Shown here in pieces: positions 52,770 to 62,363 of a stretch of 64,000 nucleotides of DNA; the stretch's first letter is position 1, and each line of letters opens with the position of its first letter. Location of the stretch: assembly GCA_963377175.1 (NCBI GenBank), contig CAUJNA010003803.1, positions 151,001 to 215,000 of the forward strand, written 5' to 3'. The notes beneath the pieces were generated by a model. The model saw nothing but the letters and a program-made list of their open reading frames with translations. It did not search any database and was not told the DNA's origin. A program made the translations under genes and the position numbers. The stretch is from Effrenium voratum. Taxonomy: Eukaryota; Sar; Dinophyceae; Suessiales; Symbiodiniaceae.

Positions 52770-53737
52770 ATGTCACACGCAGGCCTTGGTTTGGGGGGTT
52801 AGTCTTTTGGGGGGGTAGTCTTTTGGGGGGTTTATCTTTGGGACCCTTCTTGTATCGCAATTTGAGACACACCCCACAAATGAAGCAGGGAACAAGCAAG
52901 TGGGGCAAGGAAAACAATGCAAGTGCAAACAACTTGGAAAAAGCCAAATTGCCTTGGGTTTGCGCCTCAGAGTTTTCCATGAAGCCCTTATACAGGCGCC
53001 AAGTACCACAGTCCAACCTGATTCTTGGCATGGTCATGGCTCCCGTACGAATCCTGGCCATGGGTTCTCTCAACCAAGGAGCCATGACCATCCCTAACCA
53101 CAAACAACCTCCAAATTTGCCGAAGTCCCCTGGTAAAAATGAGACAAGCTTGCCGGATCTTGCCAGTAGTGGTAGATTCCTTTGAAAAACCAACAGGGGA
53201 AAATACAAGAAACAACTTCTGACACGCAAATGGAAGGTGTTCTGACCATGACACTAGCGAGGTGCTCTCCCGCCACCCCCGGCCACTTGGCTAACATCAG
53301 CTCAAGAGCGAGCCTCGCGCCATCCCGGGCGATGCAACCGCTGCTTAAAAGTCGAGGTTCCACCACTTGCAATCAATCCCGCCCGAGCCACCCAGCACCC
53401 CTCCCCTCCTGGGTTGTGGGAAACGGACCGCTTCTGGGGAACTCACTGGTAGGTTTTCCTCTTGGTTTCCTGTTTGACCAAGAGAAAGAACAATAAGAAG
53501 GGGGGTGCAAAACAATTCGGGAACTGTAGGAACTGCCTCCAAATCACATGGGTAGCAAAACCGGGGTGTCTTGATTTGCGGGTACCACTTATTCGGTGGC
53601 TTTAAAGGGCAACCACCAAAACGCCAACATTTTTTTGGGGCCCCCCAATTTGCCTGGTGTTTTTTTTTTGGTCGTTTTTTCCCCCCCCCCCCACAATGAC
53701 GACACATCCAGATGGAGTTGCGAGCTGCCAGCGAGAG
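52770..53737. other. Intergenic spacer between two + strand genes
   Basis: Includes a tandem 'TCTTTTGGGGGG' run (52802-52830) and a reverse family-B copy at 53160-53243. A promoter or spliced-leader acceptor for the next gene would lie here. I could not single one out. Confidence 0.4.
53160..53243. mobile_element. Short nested-palindrome element, family B, reverse orientation
   Basis: CCAGTAGTGGTAGATTCCTT then CCAACAGGGGA is the reverse complement of the family-B core, followed by the outer end GCAAATGGAAGGT. Confidence 0.65.
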
Positions 53738-53818
53738 GCGCAGCTGAAGCTGGAGCGAATGCAGCAGAAGGCGGAGCAGGAGCAGATGCGGCTGGAGGCC
53801 CAAAAGAAGGCCGAGAAG
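53738..53818 (+). CDS. Coiled-coil gene, exon a
   Basis: The acceptor GCGAGAG is followed by GCG CAG CTG AAG, reading AQLKLERMQQKAEQEQMRLE then AQKKAEK (27 codons, phase 0 to 0). The donor is GAGAAG|GCGAGA. Heptad-compatible Leu/Met/Ala spacing with heavy Lys/Glu/Gln content indicates a coiled coil or single alpha-helix. The first exon of the gene is not identified. No specific family can be named from this composition. Confidence 0.65.
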
Positions 53819-54078
53819 GCGAGAAATCGGGCTGGCACGTGGGTGGGCGGGTGGGCGGGTGTGCGGGCGGGTTGTTTTGTTCTGAGGTCTGTTGTTGGGA
53901 GGGGGGATTTCAGCAAGATTGTTGGACTCATTTGAAGTTTGCGTCTTGTGACAGAGCACCCTCCCCCCGAAAAAGAGAGAGGAGGAAAACCAACACACAC
54001 CCCAACTCCCAACTCGCTCATTTCGCGACTTGTTGGTCCTCAACGCAAAACACGCCTCTGAGACGCTGGAATCCGAAG

Positions 54079-54120
54079 GCGCAGAAGAAGGCCGAGGAGC
54101 TCCGGAAGAAGGCGGAGAAG
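54079..54120 (+). CDS. Coiled-coil gene, exon b
   Basis: The acceptor TCCGAAG is followed by GCG CAG AAG AAG, reading AQKKAEELRKKAEK (14 codons). The donor is GAGAAG|GCGGGG. It resembles the end of exon a (AQKKAEK), so exon duplication is plausible. The helix continues in phase. Confidence 0.7.
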
Positions 54121-54456
54121 GCGGGGAGAAGGCGACTTCTTGTGGGCCATCCACTCAGAAAGTGAGGCAATCTATTTAAGGCTTCCCTGCTGTGAGGCAC
54201 CCGGGTCCCATGCCCCATGTTTGGGTCCAGTCCCAGAATCTCAGAGCCGATGCCTTTTTTGGTTTTGTGACCTTGTTCAATCATTTTGTTTAAGCACATG
54301 TTTCTGTGCTGGGTGTCTTTTTCAACATGAAGTTCACCCCCCATCCCCCCCCAAAAAAAACCAAACAAGAACACAAAGCACGACGAACACAACCTCGCCC
54401 CCGACGTGCCCCACCCACCTTCGGCCCGTCCGTTCCACGGGACCCACCGCCCCGAG

Positions 54457-54500
54457 GCCAAGAAGAAGGCGGAGGCGAAGCTGGCGAAGCTGAAGGCGAA
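54457..54500 (+). CDS. Coiled-coil gene, exon c
   Basis: The acceptor GCCCCGAG is followed by GCC AAG AAG AAG, reading AKKKAEAKLAKLKA plus two bases of a Lys codon. The GC donor GCGAA|GCAGGA gives phase 2, matching exon d, which starts G CAG. The alternative donor AAG|GCGAAG at 54495 would end in phase 0 but would not fit exon d. Confidence 0.6.
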
Positions 54501-55640
54501 GCAGGAGAAGTCCCTCGGCCGCGGAGTCTGCCGGCGGGACTCGGCTCCAGCCGCGGGCTGTTTTTTTTGTCCTTTGAATGAAAAACAAAGGCAAACACTT
54601 GGTCTGGGTTAACTTGTTCTTGTTTTGAACCACGTTTTTGTTACAAAAAGGAAACGGTCTTTGGTATTTTGACAGGTGAATGAGTTACTTCTGTCCGCGG
54701 ATTGGTGCTCCGGGAAGTTGTTTTGGATTTTACATTTATCCAGAAGCGGCGGGTTGGATGTGGCGGCTTTTGTGGACACACCCCGGTAGAATATAAAAGA
54801 GTACTAAAATAATATTACTAACAAAGGACCAACGGGGGGAAGAACAGGGTGAAATCCACGAAAAGCGCATGACCACCTTTTTCTAGAGTTTGAACAAACA
54901 GAACGAGAACACGAGCATCAAGTATCTTATTTTCAGTTGAGCAAATAAAGCTGGGGGGTATTTGTCCTGGTCGTTTTCAAGAAAACTGCTTTGAGTTTTT
55001 GGAAGTTGATGTTCCACCGCAGGTCAAGCTAGAGCCACAACTTTTCGGGGCAACGTTCCGAGGACTTGGCTGTGAAGGAATGCGACCCGCGGCTTTTGGT
55101 TGGTTTCCTTTTGGTAGGCGAAATGTCCAGGGCAAAAGGACCTCATGCAGGTAGTAAAACCATCCCACAAATAGGTACCTAAAGACCCCACAATAGGCTG
55201 GCTTGCTTGGTCCAGTCGGTTCTTCAACGGACCAACGGTGCTTTTACTTTTGATGGCTGGCCGTCTTGAAATCACGTTGTTAGACATTTGAATCCTTCCT
55301 TTCAGAGTTGACTTTTCTTTTTAATCCTCAAACATTGGTCCCCTATGTCCAAGGCAAGAGCAAATCGACTTGCCCCAAATCCACGGGATCTGCCCAGATC
55401 TGGCGTTCCGTTTTTGGCGTCCATGTTTTGTTTTGCGTGAGGACAACCTGTTTACAGATGTTGTTAGAGTATGATGTCGACCGTTTACTAGCAAATGAAG
55501 TATTTACCCTGGAAAACCAGGTTTTTCAAAACATACCCTAGAAAAGAGGGTATTCGGAGTAGGGGTAATCAAGGACATGAATGGATTTTCGTGGAAAGTT
55601 CTCTTGCGCAGTCTTTCCGCATATCCCTTTGCTCTCTTAG

Positions 55641-55665
55641 GCAGCGTGTGAAGGAGGAGGAGAAG
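55641..55665 (+). CDS. Coiled-coil gene, exon d (25-nt micro-exon)
   Basis: The acceptor GCTCTCTTAG is followed by G CAG CGT GTG AAG; the frame reads QRVKEEEK. The donor is GAGAAG|GCCGGG. The G completes the Lys codon left open by exon c. GCAG stands on both sides of the intron (start of the intron and start of this exon). Confidence 0.55.
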
Positions 55666-56770
55666 GCCGGGGCGATCTGTGGGGTTTCCGTGAATGGCGT
55701 AGGGCTTAAATCTGAACCAACCCAAGGGGCATCCGCTTCCAAAGTCTGGACATGTCCGACAAGCGCACGGCACTTGACGTAAGAACGCCCCCAAAAACAC
55801 AGACGAAAACAGAACCATCACAAATACGACTTCGTTGGTTGGATGTTTGATTGCCAAATCCCGTGTCAGCCTACCCAACAACTTGTACATGGCATTTGGA
55901 GTGACTTTTGAAGGTAGCTCTGCCTCGTTGGACATGCTGATGCTGTCACTTGCTAGCGAACAGGAAGATCGTAGAATGCTTCCGTGGCGGATTCTTGCCT
56001 CGCAGTGGATTCTTGCACGTATTGATATGGCTATGACTGGCTATGGGTCAAACATGCGTACCCAAAATGGAACCATGGTAAATGGAGCCAAAGACCAAGC
56101 CCTGCGGTTTTTTGGTGTTTTTTTTTGTTTTGCCCCATACCCATGCTAGCGGATCGCAACGGGATCGGATTTCAGTGTCCCCGGCTCCGAGTTCGATGGC
56201 ACCGTCCGATTGATCCGAAAGGAGGATGCGACCAGCGGAGCAATTCGAGGATCAATTCGAGGCCCCCCCCCCAAAAAAAAAAAACGCAGGCGGTAAAAAA
56301 CCTGAAGAGGGCCCAACAAAGGGGCTTTTCCCCCAATCCCAAGAGGGGCCAATAGTGACTAATAGGGTCTCTAAGGTTTTTTTTCTCTCTTTGGGGGGGC
56401 CCTGACAACCATAGGCAGATGAGGCGACTCTAGGAACATGGCGTAAAAATGCGAAGCGGCATTGAAATCTGGACTCATGGCCTCGCAACGCAGAAGCTCG
56501 AAGCTCGCCCCACCTCGAAGCTGCATAAGCCAAACCAGGGTCCCTCAAAGGATTTGTTTGTTATACATAATGTGTATATATATTATATATGTATATATAT
56601 ATATACATGTATATACACAGATTTGTGCCAGTCAACAAATCAGCCTTACCAGCTGATTTAGTGATCTTCATGTGAAGCTTGTTTTTTTTGAGTGTATCCT
56701 TTTGAGGAACTGTGCAAACGGCCGGCCGTTTGCCCTCCGCGTCCGGCCGAGCGAGAAAGCCAGCTCGCAG
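55666..56770. other. Intron of the coiled-coil gene
   Basis: A + frame at 55835-56149 looks protein-like (LYMAFGVTFEGSSASLDMLM, then WRILASQWILARIDMAMTGY) but has no recognised domain or trusted splice sites. It also holds (AT)n runs at 56573-56614. Confidence 0.4.
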
Positions 56771-56806
56771 GCTGCCAAGCTGAAGGAAGAGCTTGAGGCT
56801 GTCAAG
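56771..56806 (+). CDS. Coiled-coil gene, exon e
   Basis: The acceptor AGCTCGCAG is followed by GCT GCC AAG CTG, reading AAKLKEELEAVK (12 codons, phase 0 to 0). The donor is GTCAAG|GCGCGA. It continues the same Ala/Lys/Glu helix. Confidence 0.65.
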
Positions 56807-57958
56807 GCGCGAACCAGCACAGCCCCCTCTGAAACCCAGGCCTGTGGCAAAATTTGCTGTAAAACAGGAACCAGAGTAGTCCATTTGTACCTGCCGTGCT
56901 CTTGTGTGAGCCATTTCGGGTACAAATGGACCACCCTTTACTTTTGCGGGACACGAAAAGGAGGCTAAGTACAAAGGCTTAAGCAGAGCTTTTGTAGGCG
57001 CTGGAGATTTCGATCAAGGGGGCACCCCCCCTTGCTACTTGTGATGAACACGGAAAAACGGAGCTGCTGTCGTTTGAGGTTCGGTCAAAAAACGTATTAA
57101 TCTGTCTACGGTTCATGTGGGAGGGACATGGGGCACTCACGAAACTTCCACAACAAGCCGGGCAGCGAGAGAGCCCAAACTTTCTTTCCCATGTCCGCAC
57201 ACGAGCCCAAAATACCATGGGGCGATGCCGGAACCCCCCGTCCCCCTCCCCTCCCTTCCGCCCCTGGGTCGGTTTACATCGCGCTCAACGCCCCCCATTG
57301 CCCGTAGTGGTTCGACCTGGCGGCTTTCGGGTGCCAAAGGCAACGGGTCTAAGTTGGCGCTTCTTCGCTCATTTTCCGAGTTCCGGTTCGGACTTGAGTC
57401 GCTTTTTGGTTGCGTGGACCATGTTCAACAGTTGGGCGACTGTTTTTTTTGTTGGCCAAATCCACTGGTTCAGAAGTTTCGGGAACATGTCAAAGCTGAA
57501 GCCAAGATTTTCTTGAGAGCATCCTTCGCAGACGCACCCCATCGAAGCAGAAGGGGAGAGTCGTTCGTGCTCCAAGCTCCAAACCAATCTATTCTTGAGG
57601 TTAGACCACCCAAACATGTGGTTTCCCTTTTGGTTTCCTCAAACACCCACCAAAGAGGGGTACCCTCAAAACAAAGACACACCCAATTGAGGGTACGCTG
57701 ATGTTTGAATGGAAATGCTTCGGCAGAATCAGAGGTTGAAGCCCCAATCACCATGGTCGACCGGTCGGCCCCGACATCAACCTGAGACACGTGTCCTCTC
57801 AATCGTTGTTCTTTTTTTCTCCCAAAGTTCATCAAAATCTGATTTGGACCCCCAATATTTAATCAACTAGACGCGCATTCACCGGCTTGACCTGGCCAGA
57901 GGTTCATCAACCCATTGTGTAGGTTTCTTCCGCGCAAGCGACTGGATTTTCTGCCCAG
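56807..57958. other. Intron or intergenic sequence
   Basis: Possible small exons (KFREHVK near 57471-57491; DINLRHVSSQ near 57771-57800) are not certain. It holds a GGTACCC-type repeat copy at about 57618-57690. Confidence 0.35.
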
Positions 57959-58018
57959 GACGAAGAAGAGCCGGAGCCTCCAAAGAAGCTCAACCTGAGG
58001 CACCTGCCTTGGGGCGGG
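57959..58018 (+). CDS. Exon encoding an acidic Glu/Pro-Lys segment
   Basis: The acceptor TTCTGCCCAG is followed by GAC GAA GAA GAG, reading DEEEPEPPKKLNLRHLPWGG (20 codons, phase 0). The donor is GGCGGG|GTGTCC. A possible related peptide (DINLRHV) lies about 190 bp upstream in an open frame. It may be a later exon of the coiled-coil gene or part of a new gene. No family recognised. Confidence 0.5.
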
Positions 58019-58317
58019 GTGTCCTTTAAAGCAACAACATGGTGGGGCATAGGTGCGCTTTACCACGTTTTGGGTACACCCGTATAAAACGGCCAGCCTG
58101 CGCCCCAAAGCAACGCCCCGACGCCCAAACCTAGACTTCTTAGAAACCTAATCCGCCTGAAGCACTTTCCGTCTTCGCTACCACGTGCTCGAATTAGTGA
58201 TAGCCAAGCGCTATGGCAGAGACGGCGGCTGCTGAATGTGCCGTTTTTAGCCGATACTTCTTGAGAGCTTCTAAGACATGCACTAGCAGCTTGCCAGCAG
58301 AGGGGCATGTAACCTAG

Positions 58318-58605
58318 AAAACTTAAAACCCTGAACCTAAACCGTAAACCTACACCCTAAACCTAAACCCTAAACCTAAACCCGGAAGCTAAACCTTAAA
58401 CCTAAACCTACACCCTAAACCTGAACCCTAAGCCTGAACTAAGCCTTAAACCTACACCCTAAACCTGAACCCTAAACCTAATCCCTAAGCCTGCACCGTA
58501 AACCTGGACCCTAAACCCGAACCCTAAACCTAAACCCCGAACTTCAACTCTGAACCCAAAAACAAAGCCCGAAACCTAAACCTCAACCCTAAACCGAAAC
58601 CTTGG
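58318..58605. repeat. Degenerate telomere-like (CCCTAAA)n tract
   Basis: About 40 units of CCTAAAC, CCTGAAC, CCTACAC and similar in one orientation, with perfect CCCTAAA scattered throughout. This is the C-strand of TTTAGGG, the telomere repeat of plants and, as far as I recall, dinoflagellates. It is internal here, with unique DNA on both sides. Confidence 0.9.
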
Positions 58606-58869
58606 GCAGGACAAGTGTGATTTGGGGATGACGGCAACCCTCGGGGGCTGTGGGCAAAGGTAGCATCAGGTTCTTTATTGTTATGACCAGACGGGCTCAG
58701 ACAGGAGAGGTTTCAGCGGAACAACAAAACACTCAAAACTCAGAAACAGCTCAGCCAGAAACTCAACTGAAAACACAGACTCAAAGAAAACACAACGAAA
58801 CCACACAAACAACACAAGGGACGACTCAAACAGAAACACAGAAAACAACCAGCCTTCAACTCATAAAAA

Positions 58870-59250
58870 AGGGGAAAAAGACCTCAGAAAACACTCAGCC
58901 TTGAACTCCATCCCCCCACTTGACTTTGAGACTGAGTCGGGAGCTGAATTTTTCGGAGTTATTTCTGAGTTTTTGTGTTTCATATTGTTTCTGAGTTTTT
59001 TTCTCCCTCAGTGTTTTGTTTTCTTTTGGGAAAACTGCAGATGTCCTCCCCAACCAACACCCTCAGACAAAACTCCAAGAACCCCAAGCAAAACTCAAAA
59101 AAGCTCAAACACAGCTCAAGAACAACTCAACGATAACTCAATAAATAACCAAATAACTCAGAAAAACTCAGCTCCCGACTCAGCCTCAAACTCGAGCAGG
59201 GGAATCGAGTTCAAGGCTGAGGGTGTTTTTCTTCTTCTGAGGTTTTCCTG
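58870..59250. repeat. Long imperfect palindrome (ACTCA-rich)
   Basis: The left arm, about 58870-58960 (CTCAGCCTTGAACTCCATCC, then GACTGAGTCGGGAGCTGAAT), is the inverted match of the right arm, about 59155-59250 (ACTCAGCTCCCGACTCAGCC, then GAATCGAGTTCAAGGCTGAG). The loop of about 195 bp is rich in ACTCA/CTCAA words. A looser inverted similarity (AACTCA versus TGAGTT words) extends outward to about 58700 and 59330. Confidence 0.85.
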
Positions 59251-59511
59251 AGTCTTCCCAGGTTGAGAGTGTTCCAGATTGAGTTTTTCGAATTGAGTTT
59301 TTTTTTGAGTTGTTTTTGTGTTCTTGCAATTGTCTGGATTTGCAGCCTGTGTCATAACTCTATTGTGAGTCCCATGACCTGTTTGGGAACTGCCTTTTTG
59401 GGTTCCAGCTAATTTTAAGCGAGTTCCGAATATTACAACAGTCTCGCCATACCCTCCTCCAGCCATACCCTCCCCAGAGACAATGGATGGATTCAACTTC
59501 ACTGTTGTTAG

Positions 59512-59592
59512 TATGTGTTTGTTTGTTTGTTTGTTTGTTTGTTTGTTTGATTGTTTGTTTTGTTTGTTTGTTTGTTTGTTTGTTTGTTTGTT
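59512..59592. repeat. GTTT microsatellite
   Basis: (GTTT)n with GATT and TTTTG interruptions over about 80 bp. Confidence 0.95.
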
Positions 59593-60219
59593 TCGTGTTT
59601 TTCATTTTTGGTAGTCTGCAAAAAGCAAAGTGTTTGCTACCATACCAAGTGTTGGAAAGAGCGCCCAGAGAAAGTGGAGGGACCGAGCGATCAGGATGGT
59701 TTGGTTCTGGGGACCTCCCCCCGAGCGAGATTGTCCCAATTTGCTTTGGGGAGCCGGTGCACCTCCTTTTCGTTGCCAGACCACAAGAAACCAACCAACC
59801 AATTTTAGGGACCAGTATTTTGAGAGTCCCCAATAATATGCCAACTTTACCATTTTGAAAATAGCCTATTCTCTCTTTGTGCCTGTCGTCAACTCTTTTG
59901 GAACTCACTCTTTTGGGGAATCTGGTGGTCGGCACATCTTTTTCGGCGGCTTTAGGGGACCCTGTCAGCTCAGCGGTTCCCTCATGCTTGTTCAATCATC
60001 CCCTTGGCTTACCCTGCCTAGGTCCCCCAGTAGTGCCCTTTAACCCTTTTTTGCGGGAATGTTCCCATACTAAAATAGACTACAGAAGAAAGGTATTCTT
60101 ATTCCAACCTCTCCACTGGAGGACCGAGCTGCATCTACAGGCGGTTTCCTCGAGGTGTGCGAAGCAAGTCCTAACGCCCCATGGCTTGAGCTCTTCCCAC
60201 CGATTCAACGGATGCGCAG
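59593..60219. other. Unassigned sequence with a family-E copy
   Basis: Family E at 60058-60125 (GTTCCCATACTAAAATAGAC, then GGTATTCTTATTCCAACCTC and CCACTGGAGGACC). No exon recognised. Confidence 0.4.
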
Positions 60220-60238
60220 GGCGAAGAAGGAGCCAGAG
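60220..60238 (+). CDS. Candidate 19-nt micro-exon
   Basis: The acceptor GATGCGCAG is followed by G GCG AAG AAG GAG CCA GAG and the donor |GCGCGA. It reads AKKEPE in phase 2 to 0. The GC donor after GAG matches the confirmed style. A second open frame (QGEEGARGATCAKSPSHVEG) extends across it, so frame and extent are tentative. Confidence 0.35.
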
Positions 60239-60996
60239 GCGCGACATGCGCGAAATCGCCTTCGCATGTCGAGGGCGGGGGTGGCGGGGGCGGCAAGAAA
60301 ATGGCTCAGGAGCCAGCTCAGCGGTCCTTCGCGAACTGTCTTGCTTCGGGTTCCGCGAAGCTCTGCGCGCTGTTAAGGTTCTTTATTTGCGTAGTCACAA
60401 ATTCTTGGGCAAAGCGAGGCGGTTCTGGAACCGCGAAGTGGTGTGTGCGGAGAAGGTGCCCCTGTAATGGGTGGGGTGTATGACCTAGTTAAGAAAACGC
60501 AAGAAGGGGGGGGCTTCACTTGGGGCTGGTGGCCGGATGGTTGGTTGGTCGGCCAAAAATATGCCAGAACTTGAGAGGCATCATTGTTTGAAGACCTTCA
60601 GCTTTCTCAAGCAGATGCCCCTTCTCAACAGTTGTGGCAATCCCTGCGGAAGCGACCAGCAATGGTCGCACACAAGGTTCATATTGATGAAACGTAGGGT
60701 AGAATAGTTCCTCTTTCATAGAGTGGGTAAAAGTGGATGGCAGAACTTCGCCATGTTAGTGTTTGTCATCCCCTTTGCTTACCCACAGGGATTCCGAGCC
60801 TTATCCCTTTGTGGAATCTCCAAAAGTGGCGATCGTTTAGAGCAAGCCGCCAGTATCCGCCAGTAAATTGATCAACTTTTGAAGGGACTTGGGCCACATC
60901 TTTCACCCCACCCTGGCGTCGTTTCCTCCAAGACGGTCGCGAGCCCCAGCCCGGCCCCGATTTTTTGGCCCGGCACGCCCGGCACGTTTTCTCCAG

Positions 60997-61058
60997 GAGC
61001 CGGAGCCCAAAGACAAGAGGCAAGGGCTCGCTCTGGAGCCACAAGCGGATCGTGCTAG
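60997..61058 (+). CDS. Exon encoding a Glu/Pro/Lys/Gln segment
   Basis: The acceptor TTTCTCCAG is followed by GAG CCG GAG CCC, reading EPEPKDKRQGLALEPQADRA plus two bases. A GT donor follows (GCTAG|GTCCCC). A second open frame gives an RS-like peptide (SRSPKTRGKGSLWSHKR), so the frame is undecided. A GC donor inside (AAGAG|GCAAGG) is also possible. Confidence 0.45.
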
Positions 61059-61377
61059 GTCCCCAAAAACCCTTTTTTGGGGGAGGGTTCCCCTTTTATC
61101 CTCTCTGCATGGAGGACAGAGTGTGTGTTTCTTGTTTGCGGGTAGCGCCTTTGGGGGTTTTGCAGAGATGTGTAGAGGGCAGCTCGGGAAAACTTTTGTT
61201 TTTGGGGGGGTTTGGCCAAGCAAGAACTGTAGGTGAAGGCAAGGGGCGGGCAGGTTGCCGCTGGTGTGTCACTTAACTTCTTGTTCGCATCTCTCTTTAC
61301 ACATGGGTGCGAACTTGATGGGACCCTTTAGAGAGCCCATGTCAAGCTGATCCAAGAGGACATGCTTAACCGCCCCG

Positions 61378-61443
61378 CCATTTTCCCTGTTTGGACTTAA
61401 CGGGAATCTATCACTACTGGACACATGTCCTCATTTTTGCCAG
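61378..61443. mobile_element. Short nested-palindrome element, family B (partial)
   Basis: TTTTCCCTGTTTGGACTTAA, then GGGAATCTATCACTACTGGA and CACATGT. The AG that ends the intron (TTTGCCAG|GCGG) sits where other copies have 'TTCCAGGGGAC', so the element's right end appears to supply a splice acceptor. Confidence 0.65.
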
Positions 61444-61478
61444 GCGGCGGGCTGAAAAATTAGCGCAGCTGGACGCCA
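61444..61478 (+). CDS. Candidate exon (RRAEKLAQLDAS)
   Basis: The acceptor TTTTTGCCAG is followed by G CGG CGG GCT GAA AAA TTA; the frame reads RRAEKLAQLDA and then either a GT donor (GCCA|GTGTCT) or SV and TGA at 61485. It is helical and charged, and would suit a coiled-coil gene. Position and strand fit the exons around it. Confidence 0.45.
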
Positions 61479-62326
61479 GTGTCTGAAGCATTTTAGGGCC
61501 TTGAAACCCCTTGCCTAGCAAAGTGGAGAAGTCCGCATTACGGGTGGAAAGCCCCAAGGGGGTGGCAACTCTGAAATGGCACACCCCGATCAAACACGGG
61601 GAAATCACACAATCCCGTTAAGCGTCCTAGGTGAGGGGTGGCACCTCTGAAATGGGGCCCGATGAAACTCGGGGAGATCACGATCCCGTTTGGAGGCAAA
61701 CTTGGACTTTTTGGGGGATCTTCATGTTTTGGGGGAACCAGACACTGATGCTCCCGTAGGTCCAATCTTGGCGGCTTGGCTCACGATAAACCCCTCGAAA
61801 GTTGAACGGGTCCATAAGACGATGTGGCTGTGGCTCAAATTCAACAGGAGGGGCAAACCGCGGGTTTTGGTCCATGGTTCCTCTTACCAGGGCAACCCAT
61901 TTTGGAATTCCGGTTTTTTGAGCCACAGCCATGTGAACCCTCAAAAGTTGGCTTTCTGCGACCGCACGAGATGAATTCGAGCCCAAGGAAGCCGGATCTG
62001 AGTCGATCACTCTTATCCCCGGAGCCGTGGGAAGACCTGGGCGGATTTTTTGGCAACTTGCGCTCGTCTTTTCACTGTGTCTCAGAAAATTGGCTTTGCA
62101 CCAGCAACACTGGAATCGCCCTTTCCTTTTGGTTTCTGCTTAAACCCAAAAGGGTACCAACTCAAACAAACACAAACTTATGTGGCCATGGGGCATAACC
62201 TATGGCGATCCCATTTTGGGGTGGATGAACATCCATTTGCCACCTATTTTGATGTTCACCAGGGGTACAGGGTGACCCACAGCCATATGCTTAAACAACC
62301 TTTCTTTTTCTGCCCGACGTTTGCAG
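61479..62326. other. Unassigned, probably intronic
   Basis: Contains an imperfect tandem duplication of ~75 bp: 'GGGTGGCAAC/ACCTCTGAAATGG' near 61558 and 61637, with 'CGGGGAAATCAC' and 'CGGGGAGATCAC'. Also holds a GGTACCC-type repeat copy at about 62125-62175. Confidence 0.4.
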
Positions 62327-62363
62327 GCACGGCCGGGCGCAAGGGCGCGGAGGCGGGCGGGCG
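62327..62363 (+). CDS. Candidate exon
   Basis: The acceptor GACGTTTGCAG is followed by GCACGGCCGGGCGCAAGGGC and more, with a GT donor (GGGCG|GTGTTG). Frames read TAGRKGAEAGG or ARPGARARRRAG. It is GC-rich compared with its flanks, as exons in this window tend to be. Frame undecided. Confidence 0.35.
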
